24,709 nt of DNA from positions 1 through 24,709 of the forward strand of contig JBKQHQ010000264.1 in assembly GCA_052148715.1 (NCBI GenBank), in the 5' to 3' direction. The notes beneath the pieces are model-generated. The model was not told where the DNA came from, did not search any database, and worked only from the letters and a program-made list of their open reading frames with translations. The translations under genes and the position numbers were made by a program. Source of the stretch: JBKQHQ01 sp052148715 (GTDB taxonomy: Bacteria; Pseudomonadota; Alphaproteobacteria; Rhizobiales; Xanthobacteraceae). Below, in pieces: positions 15,251-23,371 of this stretch (position 1 is its first letter; each line of letters begins with the position of its first letter).

Positions 15251-16261
15251 CTACGGGCGCAGGTCGAGGCCGACCTTCTTGTTGACGAATTGCAGCGTGT
15301 AGGATTTGCGGTAATCGATGTTGGCCTTGACGACGCCCGCATGCACCATCTTGTCGAAGAAGCTTGCCATCCGCGCGTCGGTCATGGCGCCGATGCCGAG
15401 CGTTGCTGCGTCGCCTGAATCGACGATGCCGTATTCCTTCATCTTGGCGATCGAATAGGCGAGCAATGCATCGGTCATCTCGGGATTCTGCTGCTTGATC
15501 AGCTCGTTTCCTCCGTGATTGTCGTGGTAGAGATAGTTGTACCAGCCGATGATCGAGGCATCGACGAAGCGCTGCACCAGATCAGGCTTGGCCTCGACCA
15601 GGTTGCGGCGGGTCTCGATCAGGGTCGAATACGTGTTGAAGCCGTGGTCGGCGAGGAGGAAGATCTTCGGCTTGAACTTGCCCTGTTGCTCGATCGCGTA
15701 GGGCTCCGAGGTCACGTAGCCCTGCATGACGGTGCGGGGATCGGCAAGAAACGGCTGCGGATTGAACGTGTAGGGCTTGACCTGCCCCTCCTGGAAGCCG
15801 AAGTCGGCCTTGAGCCACTGGAAATAGGTCGACATTCCCTCGCGCGAGACGAGGAGCGTGAGCTTCTTGAGATCCTCGAAGCGCTCAATGCCTTGACCCG
15901 GGTGGGCGAGCAGCACCTGCGGGTCCTTCTGGAACATGGCGGCGGTCACGACGGTCGGAATGTCTTGCGCGACCGCATCAAAGGATTGCAACGTGTTGGC
16001 GCTCATGAAGAAGTCGAGCTTGCCGACAGGCAGCAGGATGCGGTTGTTCACCTGCGGCCCGCCCGGCACGATGGTGACGTCAAGCCCGTGGCGGCGATAG
16101 GTGCCGTCGGCGAGTGCCTGATAGAAGCCGCCATGCTCGGCTTCCGCCACCCAATTGGTGCCGAAGGAGACCTTGTCGAGGGCCTGCGCGGAGGGAACCC
16201 CTGCGCCCGCGAGCGCAACCGCAAGGATTGCCAGGCTTAACGCCGTTTTGCTTCGCCGCAT
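15251..16261 (-). CDS. NMT1/THI5-like ABC transporter substrate-binding protein
   Basis: This is a periplasmic binding protein of the ABC importer class that includes ThiY, SsuA and TauA. The 336 aa precursor has a Sec signal peptide (MRRSKTALSL, hydrophobic core, cleavage after PSAQA at about 27). The mature start LDKVSFGTNWVAEAEHGGFYQ, followed by ADGTYRRHGLDVTIVPGG and then KLDFFMSANTL, is typical of NMT1/THI5-like proteins that bind pyrimidine or flavin precursors and related small molecules. It starts only 2 bp after the RimK-like gene stop and is the third gene of a GNAT-C39 / RimK-like / binding-protein unit. No permease or ATPase adjoins it. The nearest compatible pair is at 9353-10989. 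The ATG at 16261 was chosen because it begins the signal peptide; an upstream ATG would overlap the ligase gene. Ligand unknown. Confidence 0.92.
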   Translation of the reverse strand: MRRSKTALSLAILAVALAGAGVPSAQALDKVSFGTNWVAEAEHGGFYQALADGTYRRHGLDVTIVPGGPQVNNRILLPVGKLDFFMSANTLQSFDAVAQDIPTVVTAAMFQKDPQVLLAHPGQGIERFEDLKKLTLLVSREGMSTYFQWLKADFGFQEGQVKPYTFNPQPFLADPRTVMQGYVTSEPYAIEQQGKFKPKIFLLADHGFNTYSTLIETRRNLVEAKPDLVQRFVDASIIGWYNYLYHDNHGGNELIKQQNPEMTDALLAYSIAKMKEYGIVDSGDAATLGIGAMTDARMASFFDKMVHAGVVKANIDYRKSYTLQFVNKKVGLDLRP

Positions 16262-16263
16262 TT

Positions 16264-17724
16264 CTATTGCTCGAAGCGGTCGATGAACCACTTGAGCAGG
16301 CGGATCCAGATCTCGTCCTTGCCGACCGAATCCTCGATCCCGTGCTCGAGATTGGGATTATCGTTCACTTCCATGACGACGACGCCATTGGCGGTCTGTT
16401 TGATGTCGACGCCGTAAAAGCCGTCGCCAATCGGCTTGGCGGCGCGCGCCGCCACCTCGATCACCTCGCGCGGCGCCTGGTCGAGCTCGAAGGTCTTGAA
16501 GCCGCCCTCGCGCGAGGAGCCGTCGGCGCGGTGCTTGACAATCTGCCAATGGCCGCGCGCCATCCGGTACTGGCAGACGAACAGCGGTTCGCCGGAGAGG
16601 ATCCCGACCCGCCAATCGAACTCGGTCGGCAGGAATTTCTGCGCCAGCAAGAGATCGGTCTCCTCGAACAATTCGTCGGCGATGCGACGGAATTCCTCGG
16701 ATGTCGAGACCTTGTGCACGCCGCGCGAGAACGAGCCGTCGGGAATCTTGACCACCAGCGGTAGGCCGAGCTCGTCCATGGCGCGCGGCAGGTCGGCGGA
16801 GTCGGCGAGCATCACGGTCGGCGGGGTCGGCACCTGGTTCGAGCCGAGCAGCTCCATCAGGAACACCTTGTTGGTGCAGCGGATCATCGAGATCGGATCG
16901 TCGATGACCGGCATCCCCTCTTGCCAGGCACGGCGGGCGAACCGGTAGGTATGATTATCGATCGAGGTGGTCTCGCGGATGAACAGGCCATCATATTCGG
17001 CTAGCTCGGCGAGCTGCCGCCGCGTGATCGGCTCGATGTCGACCGAATGCTTCTCGGCGATGCGGGCGAAATGCTTGATCGAGGCGGCCGATGTGGGCGG
17101 CAGCTTCTCGTTCGGATCGTAAAGCACCGCGAGGTCGTATTTCGCCAGCGTCCGGCCTTTGGGGTCGCGCCATTCGCGCTTGGTATGCTGATGCAGCGAC
17201 TCGCGGAAGAACGCCCCCTCGCCGTTGGCGAGGCGCGTGATGCTGCGCGGGCGGATGCGGTCGATGGAGAGCCAGGTACCCGGCTCCACCGTCACCTCGA
17301 GCGCCGGGCAGCGGAACCAGTCGAACAGCAGCCGGCCGAACGGCTCGAAGCGCGGATCCCGGGCGATGCCGAAACACACCAGAAACTTGAACTCGCCCTC
17401 GGGCTGGAAGTCGGCACGCCGGGCGCAGCGATTGAGCTCGTCCTCAAGCTCGGGCAACGCGTGCTCGTACAGCTTGGCCTCGCGCAGCTCCAGCATGGTC
17501 TCGACCGTGGGCACCACCCGATGCCCGCGCGCCTCGGCGAGCAGCGAGGCGTAATAGCCCTTGGACTGGTAGGCGTAGGAGCGCGACAGGTTGACGAGCT
17601 TTGGCCGCCCCATGTCGAACAGGCGCGGGCGGGCGAGATACTCGCTCGTCGTGATCACCTTGTGCGGGGTATCCGCGTTGGGGAAATCCTTGGGCTGGTC
17701 GACGAGAATGACCCAGCCGGTCAT
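16264..17724 (-). CDS. RimK-like ATP-grasp ligase with N-terminal RLAN domain
   Basis: ATP-grasp ligases of this type join a carboxylate (often the Glu side chain or a peptide C-terminus) to an amine through an acyl-phosphate. The 486 aa protein has an N-terminal RLAN-like region (about 1-230) containing SRSYAYQSKGYYASLLAEARGH (48-69). A C-terminal ATP-grasp follows (about 255-485) with TNKVFLMELL (Lys286), VVKIPDGSFSRGVHKV (Lys326, nucleotide loop), DWRVGILSGEPL (370-381) and the metal-binding end MEVNDNPNLEHG (Glu452, Asn454). It is cytosolic, without a signal or membrane segment. The ATG overlaps the GNAT-C39 stop (ATGA), and the binding-protein gene starts 2 bp after its own stop. The RLAN-RimK/GNAT-C39 pairing is a recurring association predicted to make or modify a peptide-like compound. 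The actual substrate is unknown. It is not the ribosomal S6 modifier itself, which lacks the long N-terminal region. Confidence 0.9.
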   Translation of the reverse strand: MTGWVILVDQPKDFPNADTPHKVITTSEYLARPRLFDMGRPKLVNLSRSYAYQSKGYYASLLAEARGHRVVPTVETMLELREAKLYEHALPELEDELNRCARRADFQPEGEFKFLVCFGIARDPRFEPFGRLLFDWFRCPALEVTVEPGTWLSIDRIRPRSITRLANGEGAFFRESLHQHTKREWRDPKGRTLAKYDLAVLYDPNEKLPPTSAASIKHFARIAEKHSVDIEPITRRQLAELAEYDGLFIRETTSIDNHTYRFARRAWQEGMPVIDDPISMIRCTNKVFLMELLGSNQVPTPPTVMLADSADLPRAMDELGLPLVVKIPDGSFSRGVHKVSTSEEFRRIADELFEETDLLLAQKFLPTEFDWRVGILSGEPLFVCQYRMARGHWQIVKHRADGSSREGGFKTFELDQAPREVIEVAARAAKPIGDGFYGVDIKQTANGVVVMEVNDNPNLEHGIEDSVGKDEIWIRLLKWFIDRFEQ

Positions 17725-18860
17725 CGTACCGGCCCTTTCCTAACAAGGATTGAGGCCTGCAATTTGTGAACTCCGCAACGGGTCATGCGTTCGAAGGTTG
17801 ATGACGGCATGGCATAGGTTTCGGGCGCGACCACCTCGCCCTGATCATTGGGGCCCGCCGCTGGGTCATGCACGAGGATGGCACGCCCCTCGTGCGCGAA
17901 GGCAAATACCCAGTGCGGAAGGCGCCGACGAAACATATGGTCGCCGGCGACCATGACAATGGCCACGGCGCCACTATCGAATGCATCGATCAGCCCCGAT
18001 TCGCCAAGCGGTTTTAAATAGGTGGATATGCCGAGCTCATGAGCTTCGCGCCGGAACTCCGCCTGCGCGATCCGCATGACGCGCCGCTTCTCCTCGGCTT
18101 GGACGGTATCGACGAAATAAGGGCCCGGGTGACTCACGTAAATCTCAGGGACAAGTCCGTGCCGTCGCAGCGTCACGGCAAGCCCGTACGGCTCGCAGCC
18201 GCCGGGGCCGCCGCTCATGAATATGGTCGTCGCTTCGCGCCAGAGCTTGAACTCGAATGCGGGGTCGGGCCGCAGTGCCGGATCGGCCCAGGCTAACGCC
18301 ATCAGGAGGCAGGCCGGACCACAGGTGAACTCGGTCGTTTGGTGGAAATAAGGCGGCTGCGACTGGCGCTTGGAAGGAACGGGATAAAGCCGCTTCTGCA
18401 AGCGCAAGGCGGCACCGCTGTCGCCATAATACGCCTCGTGCCGGCCGAACTGGCGATAGCCGGCCTGCCGGTAGAGCGCGATCGCAGCGGCGTTGTTCTC
18501 GTGCACCTCGAGCCGCAGGAACGTGCAATGCCGGGCGAGCGCCGCCTGCTCAGCCGCGGCCAGCAGCGCCTTGCCGACGCCGCGGCGGCCGCAGCTCGGG
18601 CTGATGGCAATCGAATAGAGGCGGCCGGTGCTGGCTCTGGAGCGGAACAAGACGAGGGCATAGCCGGCCAGCCGTCCATCGACCTCGGCGACCATCAACT
18701 CGGCATTGGGCGAAGCGAGAAAGCGACGCAAGCTCTGCCGTGACAGGCGATCAGTGTGGAACACCTCGTTCTCAAGGTCGAGCAGCGCCCGCAGATCAGC
18801 ATATCCGCCGCGGCGAACCTGCACTTCTACCTTTTGCTTCTCGGCGAGAGCGCTACGCAT
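17721..18860 (-). CDS. Fusion of GNAT acetyltransferase and C39-like cysteine peptidase
   Basis: The 379 aa protein joins two enzymes. Residues about 10-158 are a GNAT acetyltransferase with the acyl-CoA loop in IAISPSCGRRGVGKALL (84-100) and the LEVHENNAAAIALYRQAGY segment (117-135). Residues about 165-375 resemble papain-like C39 peptidases: the Gln/Cys pair in HQTTEFTCGPACLL (Gln174, Cys180 nucleophile), then LPHWVFAF (His316) and VHDPAAGP (Asp332) completing a Cys-His-Asp arrangement. There is no signal peptide or transporter domain, so it acts in the cytosol, unlike bacteriocin C39 exporters. It overlaps the RimK-like gene by 4 bp. The start ATG has no good ribosome site, but TATATT lies 8 bp upstream, so a leaderless message is conceivable. 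It begins 48 bp after the stop of a truncated tctB, hinting at an old rearrangement. Function beyond the family level is unknown. Confidence 0.88.
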   Translation of the reverse strand: MRSALAEKQKVEVQVRRGGYADLRALLDLENEVFHTDRLSRQSLRRFLASPNAELMVAEVDGRLAGYALVLFRSRASTGRLYSIAISPSCGRRGVGKALLAAAEQAALARHCTFLRLEVHENNAAAIALYRQAGYRQFGRHEAYYGDSGAALRLQKRLYPVPSKRQSQPPYFHQTTEFTCGPACLLMALAWADPALRPDPAFEFKLWREATTIFMSGGPGGCEPYGLAVTLRRHGLVPEIYVSHPGPYFVDTVQAEEKRRVMRIAQAEFRREAHELGISTYLKPLGESGLIDAFDSGAVAIVMVAGDHMFRRRLPHWVFAFAHEGRAILVHDPAAGPNDQGEVVAPETYAMPSSTFERMTRCGVHKLQASILVRKGPVR

Positions 18861-18908
18861 CGGTGGGAATATACAGGGGAGGAACGACGGAGGACAGACG
18901 AGGGACCG

Positions 18909-19109
18909 CTAGGCCGCCCCTACCGGGTTTCCGTCATACGGCCCGGCCTGCGGACCATCGCTCGCCCATCCGGCGCGAATGCGCCAGGAATCCCACCCGA
19001 GCAGGGCCGCGACGGACAAAAGCAAGAGCGAGACGACGATGTCGACGCTACGCGTGCGGACAAGGGGCCGGTTATCGGCCCGTTCAGGCTCCGCATTCTC
19101 AGCTGTCAT
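18909..19109 (-). pseudogene. tctB: Truncated TctB (small membrane subunit of a tripartite tricarboxylate transporter)
   Basis: This 66-codon frame starts 4 bp after the TctC-type gene stop, the normal position for tctB. It begins with a TctB-like first half: a short cytoplasmic start, one hydrophobic segment (VDIVVSLLLLSVAALLGWDS), then the family motif GWASDGPQAGPY. After that the homology stops, and a few unrelated residues (DGNPVGAA) lead to a stop. Normal TctB proteins have about 150 residues and four membrane helices. No other frame downstream restores the rest, and the next gene begins 48 bp later. The large subunit TctA is absent altogether. The gene therefore looks like the stump of a deletion that removed most of tctB and all of tctA. 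Confidence 0.7.
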
Positions 19110-19113
19110 CGGT

Positions 19114-20109
19114 CTAGTTCAAGACGAAGCCGGCTTCGGTCATCAGCTGCCTGTTGAGCGCACCATCCTGCTCGAGAAATTTTAGCATGTCCGCTCCCGT
19201 CAGGAATGTCGGCTTGAGCGCCTGCTTTTCCATGTAGTCCTTGTATTCCGGGGTTTGGGTGACGCGCTTGAACAGGTCGACGTAGAACGCGGTTTGCTCC
19301 AGTGTCACTTTTCCCGGCAAAAAGATCGCGCGCAGCATCGTGTACTGAACGTCGAGACCCTGCTCCTTGCAGGTCGGAATGTCGTTCCACGACATGTCGG
19401 CGGTGACCTTGGCGTTGTACTCGATGCGTTGGCTGTCGAAGATGCACAGCGGGCGCACCTGCCCGGCGCGCCAGACCTCGAGATTTTCCGATGGATTGTT
19501 GACATTCGAATCGATGTGCTTGCCGACGAGCTGGGTCGCAGCCTCACTGCCGGACCTATAAGGAAGATAGCTGAACTTGGCGCCCGTCTTTTTCTCGACG
19601 AAGACGGTGAGGACATGGTCCTCGCGCTTCGATCCAGTGCCGCCCATCTTGAACGGTGGATCGGCGGCCTTCGCGGCGTCGATGTAATCCTTGACCGACC
19701 TGTACGGCGTCTCGGCATTCACCCACAAGCCGAACTCGTCGAAGGCGATGACCGAAATCGGCGTCAGATCGTGCCAGTCGAACGGGATCTTGGCGGCGAG
19801 CGGCAGCATGTAGATCAAGGAATAGGCGATCAGAAACTTGTTGGGGTCGCCCTCGGCCGATTTCATGTAGATCAGGGCCTCGGCACCGGAGGCGCCACCC
19901 CTGAGCGAGACCACGAGCGGCACCTTCATCAGCTTGTTCTTCTGCACCGCGCCCTGAATGAGCCGAGCCATCTGCTCGGAAGCGCCGCCCGCGCCCGCCG
20001 CCACCACGATCTCGACGGCCTTGGTCGGTTCCCACGCCATGGCCGCACCTGGGCCGAGCAGCGCCATGACCATGATCCCTTGAACCGGACTCCGGCGCAG
20101 TGAAATCAT
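19114..20109 (-). CDS. TctC-like periplasmic binding protein of a tripartite tricarboxylate transporter
   Basis: This 331 aa precursor is a periplasmic solute-binding protein of the Bug/TctC family. It has a signal peptide (MISLRRSPVQ, hydrophobic core, cleavage near AAMA at 25). The mature start WEPTKAVEIVVAAGAGGASEQMAR corresponds to the family P-x-K-x-I-x-I-V-V-x-x-x-P-G-G segment. Further features are GSKREDHVLTVFVEKKTGAKFSYLPYRSGSEAATQL and the C-terminal block from VTQTPEYKDYMEKQ to AGFVLN. The ATG at 20109 is preceded by GGAGGAG, an excellent ribosome site; the longer frame was rejected. Downstream is a broken tctB, so the binding protein has lost its cognate membrane partners here and would need a transporter encoded elsewhere. 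It follows the FAD/Fe-S dehydrogenase by 148 bp on the same strand, so a hydroxycarboxylate such as lactate or glycolate is a possible ligand. Confidence 0.92.
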   Translation of the reverse strand: MISLRRSPVQGIMVMALLGPGAAMAWEPTKAVEIVVAAGAGGASEQMARLIQGAVQKNKLMKVPLVVSLRGGASGAEALIYMKSAEGDPNKFLIAYSLIYMLPLAAKIPFDWHDLTPISVIAFDEFGLWVNAETPYRSVKDYIDAAKAADPPFKMGGTGSKREDHVLTVFVEKKTGAKFSYLPYRSGSEAATQLVGKHIDSNVNNPSENLEVWRAGQVRPLCIFDSQRIEYNAKVTADMSWNDIPTCKEQGLDVQYTMLRAIFLPGKVTLEQTAFYVDLFKRVTQTPEYKDYMEKQALKPTFLTGADMLKFLEQDGALNRQLMTEAGFVLN

Positions 20110-20257
20110 GTGCTCCTCCGTGATCGCGGAAACGATCGGCCCGTTCATGGATCTTCTTGGGTATTCTCGGGCCCGGCATTGTGCGGCTTTGCTCGGCTCG
20201 TTCAAGTGGATTCGCGAGCCATTGCGCGGTTCGCAGAGTTTCGGAGCGTCGCGCCCC

Positions 20258-23242
20258 TCATCCCTCGGCGGCGACCGGCAGCGGAGCCGCAAGCGGAAGC
20301 GCTTGTGCGGCCGCGAGGCTTGCGGCAAGCACGCGCGCCACATGAATAGCCGCGCGTCCGGCGCCATCGTTGATCTGCTGCCGGCACGAGGTGCCATCCG
20401 CAACGATAAGCGTGCCGGCTTCCGCCTTGCGCACGGCCGGCAGCAACGCAAGCTCGCCCATGGCGAAAGAGACGTCGATCGTGTCGGCTGCGTAACCAAA
20501 GGCGCCGGCCATCCCGCAGCAACTGGAATCGACGGTCTCGACCGTGAGCCCCGGGATCAGCTTCAGCACGCGCTCGACCGCGCTGAACGCGCCGAACGAT
20601 TTTTGATGGCAATGACCGTGCAGCAAAGCGCGCCCGGTGATCGGACCAAGCCGCAGGTCGAGCCGTCCGGCGTCGACTTCGCGCACCAAGAACTCCTCGA
20701 GCAGCATCGCCTGCGCAGCCAACCGCTTCGCCGCCGGCGTATTGATCATCGCCGGCACCTCGTCGCGGAAGCCGAGCACGCAGCTCGGCTCGAGGCCGAC
20801 GACGGGCACGCCGCGCGTCACGAACGGCTCGACCGCCTCGATCACCCGCGCCGCCTCCTGCCGCGCTTCGTCGACCGCGCCGACCGATAGAAATGTGCGG
20901 CCGCAGCAGAGCGGCCGCCCCGAAGGATCGGCGGGCCGCGCCACATGGATGCGATAGCCGGCCGCCTGCAGGACGGCGAGCGCGGCGTCCAGATTCTCCG
21001 GCTCGAAATAGCGGTTGAAGGTGTCGGTGAACAACACGACCTCGAGCCCCTCGGCCGGCCCAACCACTGTCGCCCGATCGCGGAAAATGTCCCCGCGCCA
21101 GCGCGGCAATTGCCGGCGCGCGGTAAATCCGGTCAGGCGCTCGGTCAGTTTGGCCGCTCCCGGCAGCCGATCGCGCATGTTGAGGAGCCACGGCATCCGG
21201 GCCGCATAGGGCGCGTAGCGCGGCAGCCAGCCAATCAACCGGTCGTGTAACGAGAAACCAAGAGCCGTGCGGCGCGCAGCTTGAACCTCGATCTTCATCC
21301 GCGCCATATCAACCCCGGTCGGGCATTCGCGTCGGCAGGCCTTGCAGGACACACAGAGTCTTAGCGTCTGCGCCATCTCCTCGGAGGTGAAAGCCGCCTC
21401 GCCCAGTTGGCCGGTGACGGCGAGCCGCAGCGTGTTGGCGCGGCCGCGGGTGACGTCGCACTCGTCGCGGGTGACGCGGTAGGACGGGCACATGACCCCG
21501 CCCGCCAGCGTGCGGCAGGCGCCGTTGTTGTTGCACATCTCGACGGCGCCTTGGAACCCGCCGCCCACGCCAGGATAGGCCGACCAATCGAGCCGCGTTC
21601 GGCGCTCCAACCCGTGATAGGACGGGCCGTAGCGGAAATAGCGGCGATCATCGAATTTCGGCGCCCGCACGATCTTGCCGGGATTGAACAGGCCGTGCGG
21701 ATCGAAGCGGTCCTTCACCTCCTCGAAGGCGCGCACTAAACGCGCCCCGAACATCGGCTCGTGGAATTCCGAGCGCACGATGCCGTCGCCATGCTCGCCG
21801 GAATGCGAGCCCTTGAACGCGCGGACGAGCGCGAACGCCTCGGTGGCGATGGCGCGCATCGCGGCAACGTCCTTATCGAGCCGCAGATTGAGCACCGGCC
21901 GCACGTGCAGGCAGCCGACCGAGGCATGCGCGTACCAAGTGCCGCGTGTTCCGTGCCTTTCGAAGATGTCGGTGAGGCGCGCCGTATAGTCGGCGAGATG
22001 ATCGAGCGGCACCGCGCAATCCTCGACGAACGAGACCGGCTTCCCCTCCTCCTTCATCGACATCATGATGTTGAGACCCGCAGTGCGCAGCTCGGTGATC
22101 GCCGCCTGCAGCGTCGGATCGAGCACGTCGACGACGCCGCCCCAATGCGCCTTGTCCTTGTCGAAGGCCAAGCCGAGGTCGCCGATCAACCCATGCAGCT
22201 GCCGCAGCCGGCGCAGATTCTCCTCATAATCGTCCTCGCCGAACTCGACCAGAAGCACCGCCTCAGGCTCGCCGCGCACGAACCGCTCGAGCGTCGGTCG
22301 GAACATCGCAATGTCGTGCGCGAGCCCCAGCATCGTGCGATCGACAAGCTCGATCGCGATCGGCAACAGCTTCACGATATGCTGCGCGGCGTCCATGGCC
22401 GCGTAGAAGCTGCCGAACTGGCACGCGCCAACCGCACGGCGGCCAAGCAGCGGCGAGAGCTTGAGCTCGATCTGGGTCGTGAAGGCCAGGGTGCCTTCCG
22501 AGCCGACCAAGAGGTGAGCAAGATTGGGCGCCCCGCCGTAGGGCACCAGGGCGTCGAGGTTGTAGCCGCCGACCCGGCGCTGCACCTTGGGAAAGCGCGC
22601 CGCGATCTCCTCCGCTTCGTGCCGCCCGAGCGACAGCAAATCCTTGGCGAGCGGCAGCAGCGGCCGCGGGACCGAGGAAAGATCACGGGTCACCTTCGCG
22701 AACCGGCCCTTGGTTCCGTCGGCGAGCAGCGCCTCGACGGCGATCACGTGCTCCCGCGTATTGCCGTAGCGCAGCGAGCGCGCGCCGCACGAATTGTTGC
22801 CGACCATCCCGCCGATGGTGGCGCGCGAGGCGGTCGAGATGTCGACCGGGAACCAAAGCCCATGCGGCTTGAGGCGGCGGTTGAGGTCATCGAGCACGAT
22901 GCCCGGCTCGACGATGCACCGTTGTCCTGTGACATCCAGATCGAGGAGGCCGGTGAGATATTTCGAGCAGTCCACGACCAGCGATTCGTTCACCGTCTGG
23001 CCCGATTGCGAGGTGCCGCCACCGCGCGCCAGCACGCTCACACCCTCCTCGCATGCGAGCGCTACGGCGCGTTCGGCCTCCGCCATGGTGCGCGGCGTGA
23101 CAACGCCGATCGGCAGCATCTGGTAGTGAGAGGCATCGGTGGCGTAGCGGCCGCGCGTGAACGGGTCGAAGCGCACCTCGCCGGTCAGCTCGGCCTTGAG
23201 GCGACGTTCCAATCCCGGTAGCACGGTCGCCAACGCCCACAT
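20258..23242 (-). CDS. FAD-binding and Fe-S oxidoreductase, D-lactate/glycolate dehydrogenase type (GlcD-GlpC-like fusion)
   Basis: This 994 aa fusion oxidises a 2-hydroxyacid and passes electrons to the respiratory chain, probably from the inner face of the membrane. Part 1 (about 1-530) is a GlcD/Dld flavoprotein with the FAD-binding segments VLARGGGTSQSGQTVN (70-85), GGMVGNNSCGARS (144-156) and the C-terminal GEHGDG (482-487). Part 2 (about 565-650) is a ferredoxin-like domain with LCVSCKACRRECPTG (Cys630, 633, 636, 640) and a further Cys group near 570-585. Part 3 carries two CCG domains (Cys779-780 and 908-909) as in GlpC and heterodisulfide reductases. Length and order match bacterial D-lactate dehydrogenase (cytochrome) fusions. 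The ATG at 23242 is hard against an AGAGG site, so a TTG at residue 4 may be the real start. Substrate could be D-lactate or glycolate; the divergent aminotransferase favours glycolate. Confidence 0.93.
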   Translation of the reverse strand: MWALATVLPGLERRLKAELTGEVRFDPFTRGRYATDASHYQMLPIGVVTPRTMAEAERAVALACEEGVSVLARGGGTSQSGQTVNESLVVDCSKYLTGLLDLDVTGQRCIVEPGIVLDDLNRRLKPHGLWFPVDISTASRATIGGMVGNNSCGARSLRYGNTREHVIAVEALLADGTKGRFAKVTRDLSSVPRPLLPLAKDLLSLGRHEAEEIAARFPKVQRRVGGYNLDALVPYGGAPNLAHLLVGSEGTLAFTTQIELKLSPLLGRRAVGACQFGSFYAAMDAAQHIVKLLPIAIELVDRTMLGLAHDIAMFRPTLERFVRGEPEAVLLVEFGEDDYEENLRRLRQLHGLIGDLGLAFDKDKAHWGGVVDVLDPTLQAAITELRTAGLNIMMSMKEEGKPVSFVEDCAVPLDHLADYTARLTDIFERHGTRGTWYAHASVGCLHVRPVLNLRLDKDVAAMRAIATEAFALVRAFKGSHSGEHGDGIVRSEFHEPMFGARLVRAFEEVKDRFDPHGLFNPGKIVRAPKFDDRRYFRYGPSYHGLERRTRLDWSAYPGVGGGFQGAVEMCNNNGACRTLAGGVMCPSYRVTRDECDVTRGRANTLRLAVTGQLGEAAFTSEEMAQTLRLCVSCKACRRECPTGVDMARMKIEVQAARRTALGFSLHDRLIGWLPRYAPYAARMPWLLNMRDRLPGAAKLTERLTGFTARRQLPRWRGDIFRDRATVVGPAEGLEVVLFTDTFNRYFEPENLDAALAVLQAAGYRIHVARPADPSGRPLCCGRTFLSVGAVDEARQEAARVIEAVEPFVTRGVPVVGLEPSCVLGFRDEVPAMINTPAAKRLAAQAMLLEEFLVREVDAGRLDLRLGPITGRALLHGHCHQKSFGAFSAVERVLKLIPGLTVETVDSSCCGMAGAFGYAADTIDVSFAMGELALLPAVRKAEAGTLIVADGTSCRQQINDGAGRAAIHVARVLAASLAAAQALPLAAPLPVAAEG

Positions 23243-23311
23243 CCTCTAGTATCGGTGCGTCCGGCGCCGCACGGATTTTACCTTGACCGGACTGTTGCAT
23301 TCATAGTTCAA

Positions 23312-23338
23312 ACGGACAAGCGTCCCCCACGTGTCCGT
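23312..23338. promoter_or_regulatory. Inverted repeat upstream of the aminotransferase gene
   Basis: A 7 bp dyad (ACGGACA at 23312-23318, TGTCCGT at 23332-23338) lies in the 129 bp divergent gap between the oxidoreductase and the aminotransferase, 33 bp before the latter's start. A TTGACC box sits at 23283-23288, but no good -10 follows. The dyad may be an operator controlling one or both genes. Confidence 0.35.
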
Positions 23339-23371
23339 CCGAACGTCGTCTCTCCAGGAGCATATCGACAA

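Noticed and set aside
20110..20499. N-terminal extension of the TctC-like protein
   Set aside because: It overlaps the oxidoreductase gene, and the signal peptide with GGAGGAG site begins at 20109.
21761..23221. Long plus-strand open frame (486 codons) opposite the FAD/Fe-S oxidoreductase
   Set aside because: It is a shadow of the well-supported minus-strand gene; composition is Arg/His-heavy and no domain is recognisable.
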